Positions 1 through 4,844 of a stretch of DNA of 5,147 nt are shown here, piece after piece (the stretch's first letter is position 1; each line of letters starts with the position of its first letter). A program made the translations under genes and the position numbers. Source of the stretch: Bifidobacteriaceae bacterium (lineage in GTDB: Bacteria > Actinomycetota > Actinomycetes > Actinomycetales > WQXJ01); the NCBI GenBank assembly GCA_031272565.1, contig JAISTN010000282.1:1-5147 (forward strand). The letters are read 5' to 3'. The notes beneath the pieces were generated by a model. That model was not told the DNA's origin and ran no database searches. It saw only the letters and a program-made list of their open reading frames with translations.

Positions 1-654
1 ACCGCCACCGTGGCGGCCTTGGAGTACCTGGACTACGCGGTCACGCCGGTGGTGGAGGCGGTGCCAGACGACCACCCGTTGCAGGCCGGGGACAAGATCC
101 TGGCCCTGAACGGCCAGGCTGTCACCGGCTACGGCCAACTGCTGGGGCTGCTGGACCAGATCACGGCCGGCACCGAGGTAACCGTCCAGGTGGAACGAGA
201 CGGATCCACGGTTGACGTGCCGGTCACCACCCAGGGGAACGATGGCGCCCCGGCCCGGCTGGGTGTGGCCGTCACCTTCGAAACCCCGGTCGAGGTGACC
301 TACGGCATCGAGAACATTGGCGGGCCCAGCGCCGGCACCATGTTCGCGTTGGCGATCATCGACAAGCTGGGTGATGAAGACCTGGCGGATGGCCGTGTCA
401 TCGCGGGTACCGGCACCATGGACGCGGATGGGTCGGTGGGCGCCATCGGCGGTATCCGGCAAAAGTTGATCGGGGCGGAAGAGGCTGGGGCAACTGTCTT
501 CTTGGCCCCGCAGGCCAACTGCGACGAGGCCCGGGGTCACGTGCCGGACGGTCTGCAGGTGGTGGCGATCGAGGATCTTGACGACGCGGTGGCGGCCTTG
601 GACGCCCTGCGGGCGGGCAACGGGTCTGAACTGCCCAGTTGCGATGTGAAATAA
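1..654 (+). CDS. YlbL/DdcP-like PDZ and Lon-type (S16) membrane serine protease, 3' part only
   Basis: The gene enters from the left edge in frame 1 and ends at TAA 652-654, leaving 217 visible residues. Its true start and the N-terminal membrane anchor expected for this family are outside the window. Visible residues about 12-78 form a PDZ-like domain (core LQAGDKILALNGQAV), used for substrate recognition. The rest is an S16/Lon proteolytic domain: the nucleophile serine sits in GGPSAG (Ser codon 328-330, residue 110) and the dyad lysine in GGIRQKLIGA (Lys codon 463-465, residue 155). The 45-residue spacing is close to that in Lon. There is no AAA+ ATPase module, which separates this family from true Lon. 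Two C-terminal cysteines (in ANCDEA and LPSC) could form an extracytoplasmic disulfide (inference). In B. subtilis the relative YlbL (DdcP) helps clear the division inhibitor YneA; the substrate here is unknown. The codon at 10-12 is GTG but is only an internal codon of the open frame. The UPF0182 gene follows 70 bases later, as in mycobacteria. Confidence 0.93.
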   Translation, partial: TATVAALEYLDYAVTPVVEAVPDDHPLQAGDKILALNGQAVTGYGQLLGLLDQITAGTEVTVQVERDGSTVDVPVTTQGNDGAPARLGVAVTFETPVEVTYGIENIGGPSAGTMFALAIIDKLGDEDLADGRVIAGTGTMDADGSVGAIGGIRQKLIGAEEAGATVFLAPQANCDEARGHVPDGLQVVAIEDLDDAVAALDALRAGNGSELPSCDVK

Positions 655-705
655 CGGTGCAGGCCGGGCCCGCGCGGAGGCCGGTTGGTTCGGCAAACCC
701 AGGTT

Positions 706-716
706 GGTGTGACACC
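706..716. repeat. 11-bp palindrome upstream of the UPF0182 gene
   Basis: GGTGT-G-ACACC is a perfect 5-bp inverted repeat around one base, ending 8 bases before the GTG start of the next gene. It could be half of an operator or a promoter-overlapping site, but it is short and may be chance. No matching -35/-10 pair could be placed around it with confidence. Confidence 0.25.
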
Positions 717-724
717 CTTAGACG

Positions 725-3700
725 GTGTTCTCACTGAATCTGCCGCCCCGCGGCCCCAAACAGCCCCGCCCCGCCCGGCCCAACGCCAAGCCGATCTGGC
801 GCTCGCCCATCGTTTGGACCATTGCCATCTTGGTGTTGGTCGCCATCCTGCTGATGGCCGCCTCCCGGTTTTGGACCGAAATCTTGTGGTTCCAGCAGAT
901 CGGCTACCTGAGGGTCTTCGGTACGCAGTGGGTGGCCCGCATCTGCCTGTTCCTGGCCGGTGGTGCGGTCATGGGCGGCCTGGTGTGGCTCAGCATGTGG
1001 CTGGCCTACAAGTCGCGGCCCGTCTACGCGCCTGGCTCCACCGATGGCCAGGTGGCGGAACGCTACCGGGCCGTGTTTGACCCGCTGCGCAAGCCGGCCA
1101 TGATTCTGCTGCCGGTGCTGATCGGCTTGTTTGCGGGCGGCAATTCGGCCTCCAACTGGGAAAAGGTGCTGCTGGCTATCAACGGCACGTCCTTTGGTGA
1201 AACCGATCCGCAGTTTGGGTTGGACATCTCCTTCTATACCTTCACGCTGCCGGCCTTACGCTTTGCCGTTTCCTTCCTGATGTCGGCCGTGGCGGTGGCG
1301 CTGGTGGTTGGCCTGGTGATCCAGTACCTGTACGGCGGGCTCAGGCTGTCCCAGGGACGTGGCCTGCCGTCCGTCACCAAGTCCGCCCGGGCCCAGCTAG
1401 GCATCACGGCGGCGGTCTTCTGCCTGTTCGTGGCCGCCCAGTACTGGCTGGACCGGTACTCCATGCTGACCCAATCCGGGGAGCGGTTTGACGGCGCCGG
1501 CTACACCCAGATTCACGCCAACATTCCGGGCAAGGCCATCATGGCGTTCATCGCCGTGTTTGTGGCCGCCATGTTTGTGGTGGCGGCCTGGAAGGGCGAC
1601 TGGAAACTGCCCGCCACCGCCCTTGGCCTGATGGTCATCTCCGGCCTGGCCGTGGGTTGGGCCTACCCGGCGCTGATCCAGCGTTTCTCGGTCGAACCGA
1701 CCCAGGCCACCAAGGAAGCGCCCTACATTCAGCGCAACATCGCGGCCACCCGCTACGCCTTCGGCCTGAACGACATTGAAGTTGAACAGTATTCAGCCAA
1801 GACCACCACGGAGGCCGGCGCGCTGCGCCAGGACGCGGATTCGACCGCCTCCATCCGCCTGCTGGACCCCACCGTGGTGACCCCAACCTTCCGCCAGAAG
1901 CAGCAGAACAAGCAGTACTACGACTTTCCCTCGGTGCTGTCGGTGGACCGCTATGAGATCGATGGCGTCAAGCGCGACACGGTGATCGCGGTGCGCGACA
2001 TCAACCTGTCCGGCCTGACGGAAGACAGTTGGGTTAACCTGCACACCGTCTACACCCACGGTTACGGGGTGGCGGCCGCGTACGGCAACACGACCGATGA
2101 ACAGGGCTGGCCGTCCTTCTATGAGGGCGACATTCCGGCGGCTGGTGAACTGGACGTGGAAGAACCGCGAGTCTACTTTGGCACCTCATCGCCGGAATAC
2201 TCGATTGTGGGTGGGCCGGAAGGTACCGCTCCGGTGGAGCTTGACTACCCGTCCGATGAGGCCGAGTTGGGGCAGGTCAACACGACCTACGCCGGCGACG
2301 GCGGACCCAATGTGGGGTCGCTGCTCAACAAGGTGCTGTACGCCCTGCGCTTTAGTTCCACCAACATCCTGTTCAGCGACTATGTCAACTCCGAGTCGCA
2401 AATCCTGTATGACCGCGACCCGGCCACGCGGGTGCAAAAGGTGGCGCCCTACCTGACCTTGGATGAGCGGGTCTACCCGGCCGTGGTAGACGGGCGGATC
2501 GTCTGGATCGTAGACGGCTACACGACATCGGACGCCTACCCCTATGCGGAACACCAGACCGTAGCCAGCGCCACGCTGGATTCGATCACGGCCCGGTCCG
2601 GCGTGGCCGGGCTCAACTCGATGAGCGCCGGGTCCGTCAACTACATCCGGAACTCCGTCAAGGCCGTGGTGGACGCCTATGACGGTTCGGTCACGCTGTA
2701 CGCCTGGGATGCGGACGACCCGGTGTTGCAGGCCTGGGCCGGGGTGTACCAGAACACGTTGGAGCCGATCTCGGAGATCTCGAGCGAGCTGATGGCCCAC
2801 CTGCGCTACCCCGAATCGCTGTTCAAGGTGCAGCGCACCGTGCTGGCCAAGTATCACGTGACGGACGCCGGCACGTTCTATTCCGGCCAGGACTTCTGGC
2901 AGATTCCAACCGATCCGACGCAGACCAACACTAACGTGCAGCAGCCGCCCTACTACCTGACGTTGAAGATGCCCAGCCAGGACGAGGCCACCTTCTCGCT
3001 CAGCACCAGCTTCATCCCGGTGGGGACCGGTACTAATGACAGGCCGATCCTGAAGGGTTTCCTGGCGGTCGATTCGGAAACCGGCGACTCGGCCGGGCAG
3101 GTGGCCAGTGGCTACGGCAAGATGAGGCTGCTGGTGTTACCGCAGGGTTCGTCTGTGCCAGGTCCCAACCAGGTGCAGAACAGTTTCGATTCCGATGGCG
3201 TGGTCAAGGACGCCCTGTATCCGTTCCAGATCCAGGGTTCCACCGTGGTCAAGGGCAACCTGTTGACGCTGCCGGTGGGTGGCGGCCTGCTCTATGTCCA
3301 GCCGGTCTATGTCCAGGCGGCCCAAGGCACCGCCTTCCCGTCGCTGCAGAAGGTGGTGGTGGGCTTTGGCGACAAGGTCGGTGTGGCCGACACGTTGAAC
3401 GAGGCCTTGGACCAGGTGTTTGGGGGTGATTCCGGAGCCGAGGCCGGCGATGCCGACGTGATCAAGGACCCGAATGTCGACCTGGGCGATGGCGACGGGT
3501 CTGGCGACGGATCTGACGGGGAGCCCAGTGCGACGCCTTCGGCTTCACCCACACCCAGCGAGACTGCCACCAGCAGTGTGAGCCCGGCTCCATCAGCCAC
3601 GCCGTCGTCTTCACCGACGGCCGGTGAACTGACCATGGACCAGGCGCTAGACGCCCTGGGCAAGGCCATCGAGGATGCCGATGCCGCCATGAAGGCCGGT

Positions 3701-3772
3701 GACTGGGAGGCCTACGGCGCCGCTCAAGACGCCCTCCAGAAGGCCTGGGAAGCGGTCGAAGCCGCCCGCTAG
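725..3772 (+). CDS. UPF0182 family large integral membrane protein
   Basis: Complete 1015-residue protein; UPF0182 members are usually about 900-1000 residues. The start is GTG 725: an in-frame TAG lies at 719-721, and no other ATG, GTG or TTG occurs before the first membrane segment. No Shine-Dalgarno sequence is visible, so the mRNA may be leaderless or translationally coupled (inference). The basic N-terminus (R9, K12, R15, R18, K22, R26) suggests a cytoplasmic start. Seven hydrophobic segments lie near residues 29-48, 70-95, 124-140, 176-203, 225-241, 271-288 and 296-315. A large, presumably extracytoplasmic domain runs to about 900. Family-like blocks include GAGYTQIHANIPGKA (257-271), YIQRNIAATRYAFGL (334-348), WVNLHTVYTHGYG (436-448), EPRVYFG (480-486) and NYIRNSVKAVVDAYDG. 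Residues 902-966 are an Asp/Gly-rich then Ser/Pro/Thr-rich linker, and 967-1015 a short charged helical domain typical of the family end. The biochemical function of UPF0182 is unknown to me. Stop is TAG 3770-3772. Family assignment is firm; the role is not. Confidence 0.95.
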   Translation: MFSLNLPPRGPKQPRPARPNAKPIWRSPIVWTIAILVLVAILLMAASRFWTEILWFQQIGYLRVFGTQWVARICLFLAGGAVMGGLVWLSMWLAYKSRPVYAPGSTDGQVAERYRAVFDPLRKPAMILLPVLIGLFAGGNSASNWEKVLLAINGTSFGETDPQFGLDISFYTFTLPALRFAVSFLMSAVAVALVVGLVIQYLYGGLRLSQGRGLPSVTKSARAQLGITAAVFCLFVAAQYWLDRYSMLTQSGERFDGAGYTQIHANIPGKAIMAFIAVFVAAMFVVAAWKGDWKLPATALGLMVISGLAVGWAYPALIQRFSVEPTQATKEAPYIQRNIAATRYAFGLNDIEVEQYSAKTTTEAGALRQDADSTASIRLLDPTVVTPTFRQKQQNKQYYDFPSVLSVDRYEIDGVKRDTVIAVRDINLSGLTEDSWVNLHTVYTHGYGVAAAYGNTTDEQGWPSFYEGDIPAAGELDVEEPRVYFGTSSPEYSIVGGPEGTAPVELDYPSDEAELGQVNTTYAGDGGPNVGSLLNKVLYALRFSSTNILFSDYVNSESQILYDRDPATRVQKVAPYLTLDERVYPAVVDGRIVWIVDGYTTSDAYPYAEHQTVASATLDSITARSGVAGLNSMSAGSVNYIRNSVKAVVDAYDGSVTLYAWDADDPVLQAWAGVYQNTLEPISEISSELMAHLRYPESLFKVQRTVLAKYHVTDAGTFYSGQDFWQIPTDPTQTNTNVQQPPYYLTLKMPSQDEATFSLSTSFIPVGTGTNDRPILKGFLAVDSETGDSAGQVASGYGKMRLLVLPQGSSVPGPNQVQNSFDSDGVVKDALYPFQIQGSTVVKGNLLTLPVGGGLLYVQPVYVQAAQGTAFPSLQKVVVGFGDKVGVADTLNEALDQVFGGDSGAEAGDADVIKDPNVDLGDGDGSGDGSDGEPSATPSASPTPSETATSSVSPAPSATPSSSPTAGELTMDQALDALGKAIEDADAAMKAGDWEAYGAAQDALQKAWEAVEAAR
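3428..3622 (+). other. Low-complexity linker within the UPF0182 protein
   Basis: This segment encodes residues 902-966. The first half is acidic and glycine-rich (LGDGDGSGDGSDGEP), and the second half is almost entirely Ser, Pro, Thr and Ala (SATPSASPTPSETATSS and onward). It joins the folded extracytoplasmic domain to the small C-terminal helical domain. Such stretches are flexible, often vary in length between strains, and the Ser/Thr/Pro part could be O-mannosylated in actinobacteria (inference). The repeated GGCGAYGG-like DNA units make it prone to slippage. Confidence 0.85.
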
Positions 3773-3796
3773 CCGCGTAGTCTCAACCGCAGATGG

Positions 3797-3830
3797 CCCA
3801 GGCCCGGGGCCCGTCACCCCGGGGCCGGGG
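3797..3830 (+). terminator. Probable terminator of the UPF0182 gene
   Basis: A strong GC hairpin begins 24 bases after the stop codon. The left arm is 3797-3809 (CCCAGGCCCGGGG), the loop CCCGTCA, and the right arm 3817-3830 (CCCCGGGGCCGGGG), with one bulge and one mismatch. It is followed by CTGTTTGG rather than a long T-run, as is common for high-GC actinobacterial terminators. The position right after the stop supports the call; termination itself is inferred. Confidence 0.6.
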
Positions 3831-4017
3831 CTGTTTGGCGCCACCGACCCTGCGCGGATGGCGGACCGGCGGTGCTGGCCGCGACGCCGGGCCTTCCCCG
3901 CAAGCCAGTTTGGGGCCGGCATCGGGCACTACCGGCACACGAGGCCAGCGGAAACTCGCCGTTGCCCCGGTCCGGGCGTCCCACCATCCCAGGCCAGTTC
4001 GCCACACGCCCGGCAGT
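3831..4017. other. Non-coding intergenic stretch with no recognised content
   Basis: About 190 GC-rich bases between the terminator-like hairpin and the structured leader. Open frames cross it on both strands, but their products are rich in Arg, Pro, Gly and Ser, have no recognisable motif and no ribosome binding site. No T-arm or anticodon-arm pattern of a tRNA was found on either strand, and no RNase P, tmRNA or SRP RNA core motif. Small inverted repeats (CCCGG-T-CCGGG at 3966-3976; GCCGG/CCGGC at 3915-3919 and 3932-3936) are of a size expected by chance in such DNA. Confidence 0.6.
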
Positions 4018-4067
4018 CCGTCAAACGCAGATGATGTTGGCAGATGGCAGGCACAGGGGCATCCCAC

Positions 4068-4089
4068 GGCCACAACCCAGACTGTGGCC
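4068..4089 (+). repeat. Perfect 7-bp hairpin with possible pseudoknot loop
   Basis: GGCCACA (4068-4074) and TGTGGCC (4083-4089) form a perfect stem around the loop ACCCAGAC. Loop bases CCCAG can pair with CTGGG at 4101-4105. An alternative hairpin, CCAGG 4088-4092 with CCTGG 4100-4104, would compete with that interaction. Confidence 0.5.
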
Positions 4090-4115
4090 AGGAAGCTGAC
4101 CTGGGGGTTTGACGG

Positions 4116-4137
4116 GTCTCCCAGTAGCGCGGGAGAC
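4116..4137 (+). repeat. Perfect 7-bp hairpin in the leader
   Basis: GTCTCCC (4116-4122) pairs with GGGAGAC (4131-4137) around the loop AGTAGCGC; a G-U pair (4115/4138) may extend it. A mutually exclusive pairing, CCAGT 4121-4125 with ACTGG 4136-4140, is also possible. It has the same stem length and loop size as the hairpin at 4068-4089. Confidence 0.5.
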
Positions 4138-4199
4138 TGGTTGCGAGTTGTCCGGCGGGGCAGCAAGCCCCACTGTTCCTCCCTGGTCGTTGAGTCCAA

Positions 4200-4220
4200 C
4201 AGTCGGGGGGGGGGCGACTG
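4200..4220 (+). repeat. Hairpin whose loop is a G10 homopolymer
   Basis: CAGTCG (4200-4205) pairs with CGACTG (4215-4220), and the loop is nine G residues. The full homopolymer is ten G at 4205-4214, the longest single-base run in the window. It lies 46 bases before the ATG of the secreted protein gene. Such tracts are prone to length change by polymerase slippage, and to sequencing error. Confidence 0.7.
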
Positions 4221-4225
4221 GCCGA

Positions 4226-4248
4226 CTTCTAGCAGGTCCCACTAGAAG
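4226..4248 (+). promoter_or_regulatory. Hairpin abutting the Shine-Dalgarno sequence
   Basis: CTTCTAG (4226-4232) pairs perfectly with CTAGAAG (4242-4248) around the 9-base loop CAGGTCCCA. The last bases of the right arm (AAG, 4246-4248) are also the first bases of the purine-rich ribosome binding site, so folding could partly mask it or set the spacing of the accessible part. The stem is AT-containing and moderate in strength, so a temperature- or protein-dependent effect is conceivable (inference). Confidence 0.45.
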
Positions 4249-4257
4249 GAAGGAAAG
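4246..4257 (+). promoter_or_regulatory. Ribosome binding site of the secreted protein gene
   Basis: AAGGAAGGAAAG is a strong purine-rich Shine-Dalgarno region; its GGAAGG core ends 7 bases before ATG 4261. Together with the in-frame TAG at 4243-4245 it fixes the start of the gene. It is the clearest ribosome binding site in the window. Confidence 0.8.
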
Positions 4258-4260
4258 CCC

Positions 4261-4728
4261 ATGGTGAAGAAGCCAACCCATTTTCTCCTGGCCGTCGCGG
4301 TGGCGTTTGGGGGATTGACTATCGCAGGCGGAGTGTCGTCCAGCCAAGCCTTAGCGGCATCGCTGCCCAACTGCAACAAGAGTGTCATAGTTCCATTTCC
4401 TGGAAGCCAATGGATTGAAGTGCCTGTGTATCAGAAGGGCAGCTCAGTCACCTATAAGTGCATCGTCGGGACTCCTACTTCCGGTTTCCACGTGGAAGCT
4501 ATACAGAGGGCCGCCAGGACCTGCTACGGCCTGAGTCTTGGGCCGTACGGCGTTGACGGCAAGATGGGGGCCTACACCACCGCCGCGATCAAGGCGATCC
4601 AGAAGAACGTGGGTGTGAGTCAGGACGGTATCTATGGTCCCCAGACACATAACGGGTCTAGCGGCATCGCGGGCAAGACGGGTATGGTGTTTTACCCTTA
4701 CTGCTGGCGAGATACCAGGTTGACTTGA
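4261..4728 (+). CDS. Small secreted peptidoglycan-binding-like protein
   Basis: A 155-residue protein with a Sec signal peptide: basic K3-K4, hydrophobic core about 8-24, likely cleavage after SQALA (residue 32). The mature part is about 123 residues. Residues about 77-131 resemble the PG_binding_1 domain (PF01471 type), with an AIQRAARTCYGL helix, then GVDGKMGAYTTAAIKAIQ and GVSQDGIYGPQT, matching the family pattern of a GVDG-x-G-x-x-T turn followed by an aliphatic/Gln helix and DG-x-x-GP-x-T. No catalytic domain is present, so it probably binds cell wall or a partner rather than cutting it. The mature protein has four cysteines (C38, C67, C88, C148), suggesting two disulfides outside the cell. 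Small actinobacterial secreted proteins of this architecture are known; their role is generally unclear. The gene is less GC-rich than its neighbours (rough counts of individual lines give 47-60%), with two ATA Ile codons and one TTA Leu codon, which hints at different ancestry or low expression. Start ATG 4261 is set by a strong ribosome binding site. Stop is TGA 4726-4728. Confidence 0.88.
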   Translation: MVKKPTHFLLAVAVAFGGLTIAGGVSSSQALAASLPNCNKSVIVPFPGSQWIEVPVYQKGSSVTYKCIVGTPTSGFHVEAIQRAARTCYGLSLGPYGVDGKMGAYTTAAIKAIQKNVGVSQDGIYGPQTHNGSSGIAGKTGMVFYPYCWRDTRLT

Positions 4729-4754
4729 GGTCAGGCCCCCAACGGTTTTCTGGA

Positions 4755-4810
4755 CTCGCCCAGCGCGGCGGGTGGCCCAGGCCCGGTGCCCAATGCCCTT
4801 TGAGGGCGAG
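4755..4810 (+). terminator. Possible terminator after the secreted protein gene
   Basis: CTCGCCC (4755-4761) and GGGCGAG (4804-4810) are perfect 7-bp arms enclosing 42 GC-rich bases that can fold further. A compact alternative, GCCCT-TTG-AGGGC (4795-4807), competes for the same right arm. No T-run follows, so termination is only inferred from position (26 bases after the stop) and stem strength. Confidence 0.35.
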
Positions 4811-4830
4811 GCGGGGTGGGAAGTGTTGCG

Positions 4831-4839
4831 AGGGGGGAG
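4831..4839 (+). promoter_or_regulatory. Ribosome binding site of the partial lipoprotein gene
   Basis: AGGGGGGAG ends 5 bases before ATG 4845. It is the best Shine-Dalgarno-like element in this gap and the main reason for choosing that ATG over later GTG codons in the same frame. Confidence 0.5.
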
Positions 4840-4844
4840 ACGCG

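Larger units (their letters stand above)
4018..4250 (+). promoter_or_regulatory. Candidate structured 5' leader (cis-regulatory RNA) of the secreted protein gene
   Basis: A run of hairpins leads directly to the Shine-Dalgarno sequence of the next gene. In order: an enclosing 9-bp pair CCGTCAAAC (4018-4026) with GTTTGACGG (4107-4115); stem GGCCACA/TGTGGCC (4068-4074 with 4083-4089, 8-base loop); stem GTCTCCC/GGGAGAC (4116-4122 with 4131-4137, 8-base loop); stem GGGGC/GCCCC (4157-4161 with 4167-4171); stem CAGTCG/CGACTG (4200-4205 with 4215-4220) around a G-tract; and stem CTTCTAG/CTAGAAG (4226-4232 with 4242-4248). CCCAG in the first small loop (4076-4080) can also pair with CTGGG (4101-4105), giving a possible pseudoknot. 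Three perfect 7-bp stems in about 230 bases is more than I would expect by chance, but GC-rich DNA forms hairpins easily. No known riboswitch consensus was recognised. No promoter is evident, so whether all of it is transcribed with the gene is unknown. Confidence 0.35.

Noticed and set aside
2186..2857. 223-codon minus-strand open frame
   Set aside because: It lies wholly inside the well-supported UPF0182 gene and its sequence is an antisense by-product of GC-rich codons.
4018..4115. 9-bp inverted repeats as ends of a miniature mobile element
   Set aside because: The repeats are short, no flanking target-site duplication is visible, and they fit equally well as the closing stem of an RNA structure.
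4109..4138. Promoter with TTGACG as -35 element for the secreted protein gene
   Set aside because: The -35 hexamer is good, but no TANNNT -10 element lies 16-19 bases downstream (the best is GAGACT), and the bases also form the inverted repeat and hairpin.
3793..4245. 150-codon plus-strand open frame across the intergenic region
   Set aside because: It starts inside the terminator-like hairpin, has no ribosome binding site, and its product is Arg/Pro/Gly/Ser-rich with no recognisable domain. It is the sort of frame GC-rich non-coding DNA leaves open.
4100..4260. c-di-AMP (ydaO), cobalamin or c-di-GMP riboswitch
   Set aside because: Fragments such as AGTAGCGCGGGAG and GCAAGCCCCACTG looked suggestive, but the rest of each consensus could not be found in order.
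3831..4260. tRNA or other housekeeping RNA gene
   Set aside because: GGTTGCGAGTTGTCC at 4139-4153 resembles a T-arm superficially, but no acceptor, D-arm or anticodon stem can be placed around it.
4351..4353. TTA leucine codon as a sign of bldA-type developmental control
   Set aside because: TTA codons also occur in the UPF0182 gene (for example at 1256-1258), so TTA is not restricted to this gene and gives no special regulatory signal.
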